Positions 55,391-64,000 of a stretch of 64,000 bases of DNA are shown here, piece by piece. The stretch comes from Aedes albopictus. Taxonomy: Eukaryota; Arthropoda; Insecta; Diptera; Culicidae. Each line of letters begins with the position of its first letter. Position 1 is the first letter of the stretch. Location: the NCBI RefSeq assembly GCF_035046485.1, contig NC_085137.1, positions 13,111,346-13,175,345 on the forward strand, given 5' to 3'. Position numbers and translations under genes: made by a program. The notes beneath the pieces are model-generated. The model was not told the origin of the DNA and made no database searches. It saw nothing but the letters and a program-made list of their open reading frames with translations.

Positions 55391-56039
55391 AAAACTCATC
55401 GGATTTGTTAAAAAATTTTTAGCAAGACCCGATATTTTGATAAATATTTTTTTATCTACCCCCTCAAAATGCATATTTCTGCCAAAATTTTTTGAAGGGG
55501 GGGGGGGGAGACAAGAGTCTAAATTAAATTTGTATCCGCCTAAGAATACTTCAAAAAATAGTAAATATGTCGTAATAATCAATGCTTGATCGATTTGTGC
55601 AGAAATTTGGATAGGCCTTTAGGAGCCTATTCTTTAAGTCTCGAGTTTCTCCCCATCCCTGGAAAGAGTGCTTCAATGGAGTGACATTAACTTTCTTAGC
55701 AACGTCACTCCCAACGTACATATTTACGTCGCATCTATACTGCACACTGTACGGAGCGGCTAACGAGATGACGCCGTTCCATGAATTATTTCAAACGTAT
55801 TTGATGACGCTGCACAGTAGGCCTGGCCTCTTCAATACTTGTTACGCATCTGCGGTGCACTGCAATGATTGATAATGACAAGGAAAATGATAAAAGTAGT
55901 CGAGTGAAGACTAGTTTAGATTATACATCGGTTGTTTTGTTCTTGAGTTGTTTATCTTTTTAAGTCCTCTAGTTCTCCAGCTGCACAGTGCATAAATGCA
56001 TTGTATTCTTGAATTGTGCTCTTCAGTTTTCTATTTTTT
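55391..56039. other. Non-coding stretch with poly-G run
   Basis: Poly-G at 55496-55508. No gene recognised; short frames at 55388-55872 on both strands are unconvincing. Confidence 0.4.
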
Positions 56040-58210
56040 TCATTCAATCAGTTCATCAGTTCTTCCCCAGTAGTAGGAAAGCATACGCAATTCTTATGTG
56101 ACGAAATTCAGTCATATAAGAGTTTAGTACAGGAGTTTTTGAGTTCTTGGGCTTATAAGTCTCGGAAACACTGTGATATTATGCTTTGCAATTTATCGAT
56201 TTTTGGGTTTTATGAGTTATTAAGTTCTTGAGCTAAGAGATGAACTGGCTAAAAGTAAAATGCACGTTGATGAAAAGCAATAAAAAATAGAAAGTTATTG
56301 ATTTCAAGAGCTCTTTAGCTTTTAAATTCCATAGCTCTCTGAATCTCTTGAGTTCCTGAGGTCTTGAGCTCTTGACTTCTTGAGTTGTCATGACTTTTGG
56401 ATTTATTGAGTTCTTGAAATCCTGACTTTTTAAGCTATACTGCTTTTTAATTCTCCAGCTGTTGGGCTTTCTTGAATTATTAGGTGAGCTCTAGAGCTCC
56501 TTCAACTCTGCCATTCTACTGTTCATTACTTGTCCAGTTCTAGAGTTATACAGTTTTTGAGTGCGGGAGTTCTTTAGCTGTGCATTTGCTTTTAGGCTTT
56601 TTGAGTTTTTGAGTTTTCAAAATAAGTGATGAATTAACCTAAAGTGAAATGCACGTTGATGAAAAAGGAATGAACAACTAGAAAGTTGTTAAATTCTTGA
56701 GCCTATCAGCTCATCAATTCTTTGGTTCTCTGGACTTTCACTTTATACATTTTTTATTTCTGAAGTTCGTGCTTTGCTGAGTTTTTCAGTTTCACTTTTC
56801 AATTTCTCCAATTCCTCAGTTTTTGGGTTTTTCAGTTATTATGTTTTTATGAGTTCTTGAGTTCCTCAGCTCTTAAGTTCTCCATTTCTTCAATTCATGA
56901 GATCTGGAGTTCTGTAGCTTTTGAGCCAGTTCATCAAGTCATCAGTTCTACTTGGGTTTCTTGAGCACATCTCGCTGACGTAGTGTACGGTTTGGGTAGA
57001 AAAGGACCCTAATGCAAAAGGAGTGAGAGTTCTCTAACTCTGTATTTCTTCAGTACATAAGCAATTCTTCAGCTCATGAGTGTTGAGGATTTTGAGCTCT
57101 TTAGTTGTTCAGTTCTACATATGTCTTTTGGGTTTCTGGAGTTATTGAGTTAAACGATGAAATAAATAACTTAGGGCAACATAAAATGCACGCTGTTGAA
57201 AAATAAAAAAAATATAGAAAGTTCTTGAATTTCAGAGCTCCTTAGCTCCACAGTTTCTTAGATTTTTATAGAATATAATTTTGTCAGTTCTTGAGTTCTG
57301 GAACTCTTGCGTTTTTGAGTACATTGGTTTCACTTTTTAATTTCTTTCAATTCTTTTGTTTTTTTTTGTGGTTTTCAGTTGGTGCTCTTAAGTTCTTGAA
57401 GTTTTATTTCTTTTCCTAAGTCCTTCCGGTCTTCAATTTTTCAATTTTTTAAATCATCAGTTCTGGAGTTCTGGAGCTTATCTTCTTCTTCTTCTTCTTC
57501 TTCTTCTTCTTCTTTATGGCTCGACGTTCCCACTGGAACTTGGCCTGCCTCTCTTCAACTTCATGTGTTCTTTGAGCACTTCCTCAGTTATTTCTTTGTC
57601 TGCCATTGCTTGAATTTTATGCCCAGAGAATCGAGAAAATTTTCCCGGCCTGAACGGGAATCGAATCCGTCGTCTCCGGATTGGCGATCCATAGCCTTAA
57701 ACACTAGGCTAACTGGAGCTTATGGGTTTTCCGTTTCTTGAAGTTTTCCACATTATTCATCTCTGTGATTCTGAGACCTGAATCTTCAATTCTAAAATTT
57801 TCCAATTCCTTGGTTGTTCAGTTCTTCAGCTCATCAGTTTCAATTCAACGAACGACCAATTGGTGTTTCAATTCGTCTGTGCCGATGTTTTATAGTTCCA
57901 CAGTTTACAACTTTTCCTGTTGATCAGTTTTTCATTTGTTCAGATCTTTTTTGTTTTGGATTCCATCAGTAGATCATTTTGAATTATAATTTTTTCAGTT
58001 ATTTCAATTTATTTCAGTTATTTCAGAATTAATTTTTTCTGTTATTTCAAAATTGAACTCTTTAGCTGGCCAGATGTTTGGTTCTTGATTCTTAAAATCT
58101 GTACAACTTGAATTCCGCTCTTCTTGGGTTTTTGAGATTTGCGTTTTTTTGTCTTTGTTTTACACCTAACAATTCTTCAGATTTTATCAGTTCTTCTGTT
58201 CCTCAGTTTT
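56040..58210. repeat. Degenerate array, TTGAGTTCTTGAG type, with higher-order block
   Basis: Words TTGAGTTC, GAGCTCTT, CAGTTCTTC and TTTTTGAG recur for 2.1 kb. A larger block AAAATGCACGTTGATGAAAA (or a close variant) followed by ATAGAAAGTT recurs near 56258, 56648 and 57185. A SINE (57482-57712) interrupts the array. Confidence 0.8.
57471..57723 (-). mobile_element. tRNA-derived SINE with GAAGAAG tail, copy 4, 11 bp target duplication
   Basis: CTGGAGCTTAT is repeated at 57471-57481 and 57713-57723. The minus-strand SINE (57712-57482) has TAGCCTAGTGTTTAAGG (A box) and ACGGATTCGATTCCCG (B box) and a long (GAA)n tail (57482-57512). It is shorter than 13998-14265, with an internal deletion between GGGCATA- and GACAAAGAAA-type blocks. 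Confidence 0.88.
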
Positions 58211-58379
58211 CGTAATACTATCGTAATCAATACATTTTAAAAGTTTTACACTAAGTTTTACTCAACGCAGCTTTGAGTTGAGCGAAACTTAGTCTATCAC
58301 TATATTCAACCGTCAAAAAAAAGTTCCCTCAGCCGATTTTTTCCGCTTTCAATCAATCAAAAAAGCCTACAGATAGATC
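58211..58379. other. Short transition stretch
   Basis: CTAAGTTTTACTCAACGCAGC and GAGTTGAGCGAAACTTAG at 58251-58292 form a partial inverted repeat. Nothing else. Confidence 0.4.
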
Positions 58380-59520
58380 TCAGCAAGCTGCTGCTGCTGT
58401 GCCGCTTGGCATCGCGCGGTTTCCTATGATGAGTTTTCACTCGCCACACTCACTTTCTTCCCCCGCTTCTGCGCTGCATGCAGACACTAGGCAGCTCTAG
58501 GTCCAAAATTGACTGTAATTTGGAAGCGTTTAAAAGTTTATTCGGTTCCATTCCATCATCCGCCGCTCCGCCATCTCACAACAAAACCAAACCGAACGAA
58601 CAACGTGTGCTAGATTTCGCCTCCTCCCTCCTTATGTAAATGTTTCCTCCCGGTATACAGGTGAAGGTGAGGCTGTGTAGGTGTTCGGATTGGATAAGAT
58701 GAGCCTTTTTTGGGGAGCGATTGGGTTGTTGGGGGGAGCGCTTGCTGCGATCTAGTCGGTGAGCGAGTGAGTGAGTGAGTGAGTGAATGAGTGCGTAGCT
58801 AATCTCGAGCCTAGGCAAGAAGAAAGAGAAAAACCGACGAATTCCGACGAGAAAAAGTGAAATAAAGATGGCTAAAAGCGTGCAAAGTGATTTTTCACTT
58901 CATTTTTAATAACAATAATGAAGAAGAGGAACGGGCTGCCAGAAACGGCCTGGCTAGAAACGGCAGCCAGCCAGCAGAGCCCCCGAAAAAGGTTTCATTA
59001 AAATTAATTTCGGCCTTCCTCTCCGGGCTGGATCTCTCCTCCGTCCCGTCCGCGTAGGCTTCCCGAGCGGCCTCAACCGCTTTGCCTACTAGGGTATGGC
59101 CGTCTGTCCACGTTCGTCGACGCGCGTATACGTTCGGACGGTTCATTTGTGGGGTAAAACCCGACGAAATTTGAAGAAAAAAAATCCAATGCATTAATCT
59201 GAGCGCGCTATCCGGGAGGAGCGTTGCCCCTGCGTGGTCCCCCGCCCCACACGCTCTCTAGGCCGAACAACTCCAAAATCGATGATGATGATGATGAGTG
59301 TTGCATTTGATTTGCTGGCTGGCTTCTTCCCAAATTGAAGATTACTGGCCGCCGCCGGCACTACCGCCAAATCAGTTCGCTTCGATTACGCACTCGGTCG
59401 GGTTTGTATTTTCCTCTGATTTGGCAGTGTGTGCAGGCATATTGATGTTCGCAAATGGTCGATGTTTCAGAGAGTTTCCGAGAGAAAACTTAAAGTTGTG
59501 AAACTTGACAACGATGATAC
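58380..59520. other. 1.1 kb GC-rich block, candidate regulatory or leader-exon DNA
   Basis: The largest unique GC-rich block here. It contains GCTGCTGCTGCTG (58388), ATGTAAAT (58635, octamer-like), a (GAGT)n run (58768-58787), AATTAATTT (59003), a CpG-dense stretch (59030-59230) and (GATGAT)n at 59281-59297. Frames (80 codons -, 58818-58576; 99 codons -, 59194-58895) resemble nothing I know. No transposon ends. The composition fits a promoter, 5' untranslated exon or enhancer; this is inference from composition. Confidence 0.4.
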
Positions 59521-59780
59521 AGTGCGTGATGCCTAAAGGTGCCTAAAGGTGATTCCTTGGGTAATCTCTGGACGAATCCCTAGAGAAATTATTGGATAAA
59601 TCGCCGTGGAGTTTCTGAAGAAAATCACGGGAAAAAATCCGCTACTTGAAACCTGCTCAATGAGTCATGATTTCGCGTAAAATGTGTGTTTTCATGTTAT
59701 AAATATACACCACAAAAAAAGGTCATACTTTCATGACTCATGTTGCCGTAACGTCACCTTGGCGTTACGTTTTTCATATT
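59521..59780. other. Non-coding stretch leading into the 122 bp array
   Basis: GTGCCTAAAGGTGCCTAAAG (59531-59550) is a short direct repeat; then weak GGAATCT-type words and the first TCATGACTCATG words. Confidence 0.45.
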
Positions 59781-60372
59781 TATTGACAAAAATTTGTAAG
59801 TTAAGTCATGATATCATCCCCATGAATACCAGAACTATTAACTAGATTCATAAAACCAGAAGCGGTAGTTGTCATTTATGGTTCCAGTTTTATTAGCGAA
59901 ATTTGGTAAGTCGGTTCATATTATCATGAAGTACGTACTCAAACTATGAACTAAATTTATGAAAGCTTGAGCATTACTCATGGTGCAAGTATTTGTCATT
60001 TATGGTACTGGATCGATTTGCGAAAAATGGTAGTACTGGTCATGTTATCATAAAGCATGTTCTAAATTTATTACCTAAAGTTATAAAATCATAAGCAGTA
60101 TGCATGATTCTAGTATTTGTAATTTATACTATCGGATTAATTGGTGCAAAGTGGCATTTAAGGTCATGTTATCGTGAAGCACTCACTCTGAAATCATGAA
60201 TAAGGTTCCTGAATATTGAAGTAATTTTTATGATTCTGGTATTTGTCAATAATGATGCCCGTTTTATTAGCAAAATGCCGTACTTAGAGTCATGATACTA
60301 TGAAGCATGCATGCTGTAATCATGATTCGCCTTCATCGAATCATAAGAAGTACTCATGATTATAATATTTCA
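59780..60372. repeat. Tandem repeat of about 122 bp, four to five diverged units
   Basis: The anchor GTnnTTGTCATTTATGGTnC lies near 59868, 59988, 60112 and 60240 (spacing 120, 124, 128). Units share TTATTAGCGAAATTTGGTA, AGGTCATGTTATCATGAAGC and AATCATAAGCAGTACTCATG. TCATGA/CATGAT palindromic words recur in each unit. Confidence 0.88.
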
Positions 60373-60505
60373 CCCTCATTCTTGTTTACGGATGTATCCA
60401 CTTTCGATCGAATTTGATTAGTTCGAATCTTTCGCTCATTTGTTTATGCTGACGTAAACGGAAATACACACGAATTCGAAAGTGGATTCGAACATAAACA
60501 ATACA
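60373..60505. repeat. Small foldback (about 130 bp)
   Basis: TTGTTTACGGATGTATCCAC on the left is mirrored imperfectly by GTGGATTCGAACATAAACAA on the right, with TTTCGATCGAATT/AATTCGAAA blocks. Possible MITE; target duplication not found. Confidence 0.5.
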
Positions 60506-60673
60506 GGCTCTCTTTCGCACGGCATCACGTTTTCTGTCTTGTGTCACTGCTTGCTCCTTACGAGCTTTGCTCGTTTGGCTGCACTTTTTGTCTTGTTTGT
60601 CTTGTTTGGCTGCAAAAAAACAAAGTCTATTCTTCATTACACCACGAAACCTAACCTCGAAATGTTTGACATT

Positions 60674-60782
60674 AGCCAGGTCATTTTGACAGATCACACA
60701 CATGCAAGAAAGAGACGAACAATTTTCTTGCAGTTTGCCGACCTTTTCTTGCTCGTGTGAGATCTGTCAAAATGACCTGGCT
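60674..60782. mobile_element. 109 bp hairpin MITE-like element
   Basis: AGCCAGGTCATTTTGACAG at 60674 is mirrored by CTGTCAAAATGACCTGGCT ending at 60782. The arms extend about 38 bp (GATCACAC..CATGCAAGAAA). Confidence 0.8.
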
Positions 60783-60857
60783 CCATACTGTCAAATTTTC
60801 ATTCATAAAATGAGCGATTAGTTGTTCTGAACCGTCTCGTAAAAAGGTCCATAGGCA

Positions 60858-61020
60858 TAGGGGGCGTTCATAGATTACGTCATGCATTTAGCCAAAATTT
60901 TGTGCCGGAATTGTGCGTGAATCTCCGTACTACCCATTAGTCGTGAACCTCAATTTCAGGCTTGCTTTGGCAATCTTTATGTTTAGAAACGGACAAAAAA
61001 CATCCAGGGAGCATTAAAGG
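60858..61020. other. Possible transposon edge and unrecognised DNA
   Basis: GGGGGCGTTCATAGATTACG at 60859 is similar in style to the MITE end at the left of the window (GGGGCTGTCCATAAACC) but has no partner end here. Confidence 0.35.
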
Positions 61021-61180
61021 TCAAAGGAGTTTCATGGAGGTTCCAAAGTGTTTTGGGTGGGTTTTTGGAAATTGAGGTGTTTTCAGGTTGGCATTTCAAA
61101 GATTTTTAGGGAGAATACAAAAGAATTTCCGAAAAGCACAGAGGCGTTTTAGGAAGTTCCAGAGGGATTTCAAGAAGTTT
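61021..61180. repeat. Degenerate array, TTTCAGG/GGTTCCA type
   Basis: Short block of the same word family as 645-1610. Confidence 0.55.
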
Positions 61181-61260
61181 ACTGCCGTGTGCAGCATAGC
61201 TGTCCCATGTTAATAGGGATTCCCATAGAACATGGGATAACTATGCTTCATACGGCAGTG
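61181..61260. mobile_element. 80 bp palindromic MITE-like element
   Basis: ACTGCCGTGTGCAGCATAGC (61181) is mirrored by the complement ending at 61259, with TCCCATGTTaATAGGGA meeting at the centre. A TA lies at each edge but not symmetrically. Confidence 0.75.
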
Positions 61261-61399
61261 TATGGGCCTTTCAGGGGCGTTATGGGGCAATTCAAGGGAG
61301 ATTCGATGGGCTTCATTGCATTTCATGGCGGATTTAGTGGGCTTTCCATCTAAAATCGCTCTGTACCCAGGAAAACTCCTTGCAATCTTCTGAAAGTAT

Positions 61400-62240
61400 T
61401 CTAAAACCTTCTCTGAAACCCCATGAAACCCTCCTCAACAACGTTGGACTGGCTGAGAAAGAGGATATACCGCTCAAGGTGGGTCAATTGGAGACTGATT
61501 TGGAAGCCATCGCCGATAAGTTTGCATATGGCTCTAAGGAACAGGGTTGGACTGGAAATCAACTTCGTAGGTTTGCTGCAGGACATCATTCGACCGACAG
61601 CTGCCTACGCCTTTTCTGATTGTGGGCGACTTGAACGCCCATTACACATCATGAGGAAGCATAAGGTTGACGTAAGAGGTGAGCGAATACGTTAGTTACT
61701 AGGCTGCACCCTACCACTGTGGTTCAGTCTAGTCGGTTTACATGGCAAGTTGACGATGATCTTCATGGTAGTGACCATTTCCCTATTATCTTGTTGCAGG
61801 CCATAGAAGACACCCCCCCCCCCCCCCCTTACACTGCGTAAAGACTTAGGCGGAGTATTGAGAAGGCAGACTGCGACGGTTGATCTCGAGATGTCCGTCG
61901 CCAACTCCCTGACGGGTACGGCGTACTGACTCTTTGCGAGTGGGGTACGTTAATCCGTGAGGCCACCGGTTATGGTTGTCGCAAAATAGTACTGTGGTGG
62001 AATACCGAGGACCACCGGGTTTTTAAACTTAGGTACATACACGTGCCAAAGAGGCTAGCTCCCGATAACCCTGCAAGGCCTTACGTAAGTCATTTGAGAT
62101 GCCCAAGAGAGAACATGGGGTGACTTAACAGCGAAGATCTAGTTTGGCGGAACTATGGAGAAAGGTCAAAGTTCTCAGTGCTGTAGGGATTGAGAGGGAT
62201 ACAGAGAAAGCGAGAAACAGGGCATATAGCTTTAGCAGCG
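61400..62240 (+). pseudogene. Non-LTR retrotransposon endonuclease region, decayed
   Basis: Plus-strand fragments of an APE-type endonuclease are visible: PFLIVGDLNAHYTS (61610 on), with the catalytic D and N of the GDLNAH box, and HGSDHFPII (61764-61790), the GSDH catalytic box. They lie in different frames with stops between, so the gene is broken. Upstream, the 79-codon frame at 61380-61619 (LKVGQLETDLEAIA) probably belongs to the same domain; ELWRKVKVLS-like sequence continues near 62150. A poly-C run interrupts at 61813-61829. Clade not certain (LOA/Jockey-like style). Different in sequence type from the relic at 30903-32059. Confidence 0.85.
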
Positions 62241-62850
62241 GTGATGCGCCATCTGAAAAACAAAGCAAACGATCATGATGAAATGAAACGTCAGTCTTGT
62301 AAAGTATTTTGCACGAGTAAGTTGGATTACTCGTCGGTTGCATCCCGATTGAATTGGATTGGAATTGCCATGGTGTCCTTCCGGACACGACAATGGCACA
62401 GCCGGTAGGTAAGCTCCCAAAGAAAGGTTTAAGTAAGAGTATTTTTTTGTGTTGTCGATGTGTAGAAGCAGCTGGAGCAGGTAAACCATAGTGTGGATTT
62501 TGTTTACTTCAAGAGCAAGCGACGTGCGGCCGCTGCGGGGTTGTTTTTTTTTATGGAACAAGGAGCAGTCTCGTTGGCTTTTGGACCTTGGATGTGCAAA
62601 AACGAAAAATTAAAGAGTCGTGTTTTGATGTTATTTGCAGCTGCGTTGAGCGACTTCATATGCAGGGGCGGATTGTTTACATTGATTCAGTTGCAGGTTG
62701 AGAAAATGTGAGTTTTTTAAGTTTTTTTGTTTCTCTGCTGAGATGAGTGCAGTTTTTGCTTCCCGCTCGGAAATTTCAACTAGATATCTAACAGATATCT
62801 GCTGGACAAAATAAAATATCTAGTAGCCATATGGGCATCTAATACAAGTC
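62241..62850. other. Unrecognised stretch
   Basis: Moderately GC-rich patches at 62260-62400 and 62500-62710. A 109-codon minus-strand frame (62561-62232) and a 72-codon plus-strand frame (62493-62711) match nothing I know. Confidence 0.35.
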
Positions 62851-63551
62851 CGAAACAAAAAGCGAATTCCCCCGAGAGGGTAAGCTAGGCAAATTCCCCC
62901 GAGAGGGTAGCCGAAACAGAAAGCGAATTCCCCCGAGAGGGTAAGCTAGGCGAATTCCCCCGAGAGGGTAAGCCGAAACAAAAAGCGAATTCCCCCGAGA
63001 GGGTAAGCTAGGCAAATTCCCCCGAGAGGGTAGCCGAAATAGAAAGCGAATTCCCCCGAGAGGGTAAGCTAGGCAAATTCCCCCGAGAGGGTAGCCGAAA
63101 TAGAAAGCGAATTCCCCCGAGAGGGTAAGCTAGGCGAATTCCCACGAGAGGGTAAGCCGAAACAAAAAGCGAATTCCCCCGAGAGGGTAAGCTAGGCAAA
63201 TTCCCCCGAGAGGGTAGCCGAAATAGAAAGCGAATTCCCCCGAGAGGGTAAGCTAGGCAAATTCCCCCGAGAGGGTAGCCGAAACAGAAAGCGAATTCCC
63301 CCGAGAGGGTAAGCTAGGCGAATTCCCCCGAGAGGGTAAGCCGAAACAAATAGCGAATTCCCCCGAGAGGGTAAGCTAGGCAAATTCCCCCGAGAGGGTA
63401 GCCGAAATAGAAAGCGAATTCCCCCGAGAGGGTAAGCTAGGCAAATTCCCCCGAGAGGGTAGCCGAAATAGAAAGCGAATTCCCCCGAGAGGGTAAGCTA
63501 GGCAAATTCCCCCGAGAGGGTAGCAGAAATAGGAAGCGAATTCCCCCGAGA
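62851..63551. repeat. 61-62 bp minisatellite, about 11 units
   Basis: Each unit is two half-units sharing AATTCCCCCGAGAGGGTA: one followed by AGCTAGGC, the other by (A)GCCGAAAnAnAAAGCG. Unit starts lie near 62860, 62921, 62983, 63044 and 63105 and continue to 63540. Near-identical units show recent expansion. The Gly/Ser/Leu-rich frames here are artefacts. Variants (C/A before AATTC; CAAAAAG vs TAGAAAG) form an alternating higher-order pattern. Confidence 0.95.
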
Positions 63552-63736
63552 GGATGATGATGATGATGAAGGATGATGATGATGATGACGAAGGATGATG
63601 ATGATGACGATGATGATGATGATGATGATGAGGATGATGAAGGATGATGATGGAGGATGATGATGATGATGATGATGAAAGATGATGATGATGATGATGA
63701 TGAGGATGATGATGATGATGAGGATGATAATGATGA

Positions 63737-63786
<50 letters not shown>

Positions 63787-63832
63787 GGATGATGGTGATA
63801 ATGATGATGATGAAGGATGATGATGATGATGA

Positions 63833-63876
<44 letters not shown>

Positions 63877-64000
63877 GGATGATGGTGATCATGATGATGA
63901 TGATGATGAAGAATGAAGGATGATGGTGAAGATGATGATGATGAAGGATGATGATGATGATGATGATTAAGGATGATGATGATGATGATGATGATGAAGA
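63552..64000. repeat. GAT trinucleotide microsatellite with GAAGGAT interruptions
   Basis: (GATGAT)n broken by GAAGGAT and GAGGAT, running off the window end. It starts directly within the last minisatellite unit, after CCCCGAGAG. The 151-codon His/Ser-rich minus-strand frame is the antisense reading of this repeat. Confidence 0.97.

Noticed and set aside
63008..63383. Two 63-codon frames with the same Pro/Ser/Gly-rich sequence
   Set aside because: They are readings of the 61 bp minisatellite.
62851..63551. CRISPR-like regular repeat
   Set aside because: Units are directly tandem with no unique spacers, in eukaryotic DNA; this is a minisatellite.
63437..63892. 151-codon His/Ser-rich frame, minus strand
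   Set aside because: It is the antisense reading of the GAT microsatellite and the adjacent minisatellite.

Overview
The window looks like non-coding, transposon-rich DNA from a culicine mosquito, most likely Aedes. The support is the AT-rich background, several tRNA-derived SINE families, many TA-flanked foldback MITEs, a decayed BEL/Pao retrotransposon, LINE relics, and long arrays of degenerate GAATTC/TTCCAGGA-type repeats. The species assignment rests on recognised sequence style, not on a database match. I found no host protein-coding gene I can defend; every long open frame lies in a repeat, a transposon relic or a GC-richer island where it may be chance.

Layout. 0-9 kb: a poly-C-looped MITE, degenerate arrays, a TA-flanked 1.3 kb element carrying a second TA-flanked MITE, two SINEs, and a 1.16 kb element with about 150 bp inverted ends. 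9-20 kb: SINE copies, a TA-flanked MITE inside a degenerate array, and several GC-richer islands. 20-26 kb: a foldback element with a 9 bp target duplication, a SINE with tRNA-Met-like anticodon loop, and a 3.2 kb composite element holding a 152 bp tandem array. 26-35 kb: AT-rich DNA, a 9 bp GAATTC satellite, GC-richer islands, a LINE reverse-transcriptase relic (minus strand) and a BEL/Pao relic (plus strand). 35-40 kb: foldbacks, a 643 bp SINE with a 21 bp target duplication, unique islands, and a hairpin with a hammerhead-like core. 41-46 kb: a second, inverted copy of the composite element, interrupted by a SINE, a 132 bp MITE and a 2.3 kb element with an 8 bp target duplication, which itself contains a 0.9 kb TA-flanked foldback. 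46-51 kb: degenerate arrays with higher-order duplication. 51-60 kb: unique islands, a head-to-head SINE pair, a TTGAGTTC array, and a 1.1 kb GC-rich block that is the best candidate for host regulatory or leader sequence. 60-64 kb: a 122 bp tandem array, small MITEs, a LINE endonuclease relic, a 61 bp minisatellite and a GAT microsatellite running off the end.

The best-supported results are insertion histories read from target-site duplications: 8, 9, 11, 11, 12, 13, 13 and 21 bp duplications and many TA pairs. The GC-richer islands between the mobile DNA could be conserved regulatory sequence or untranslated exons in a very large intron or intergenic region; sequence alone cannot decide this.
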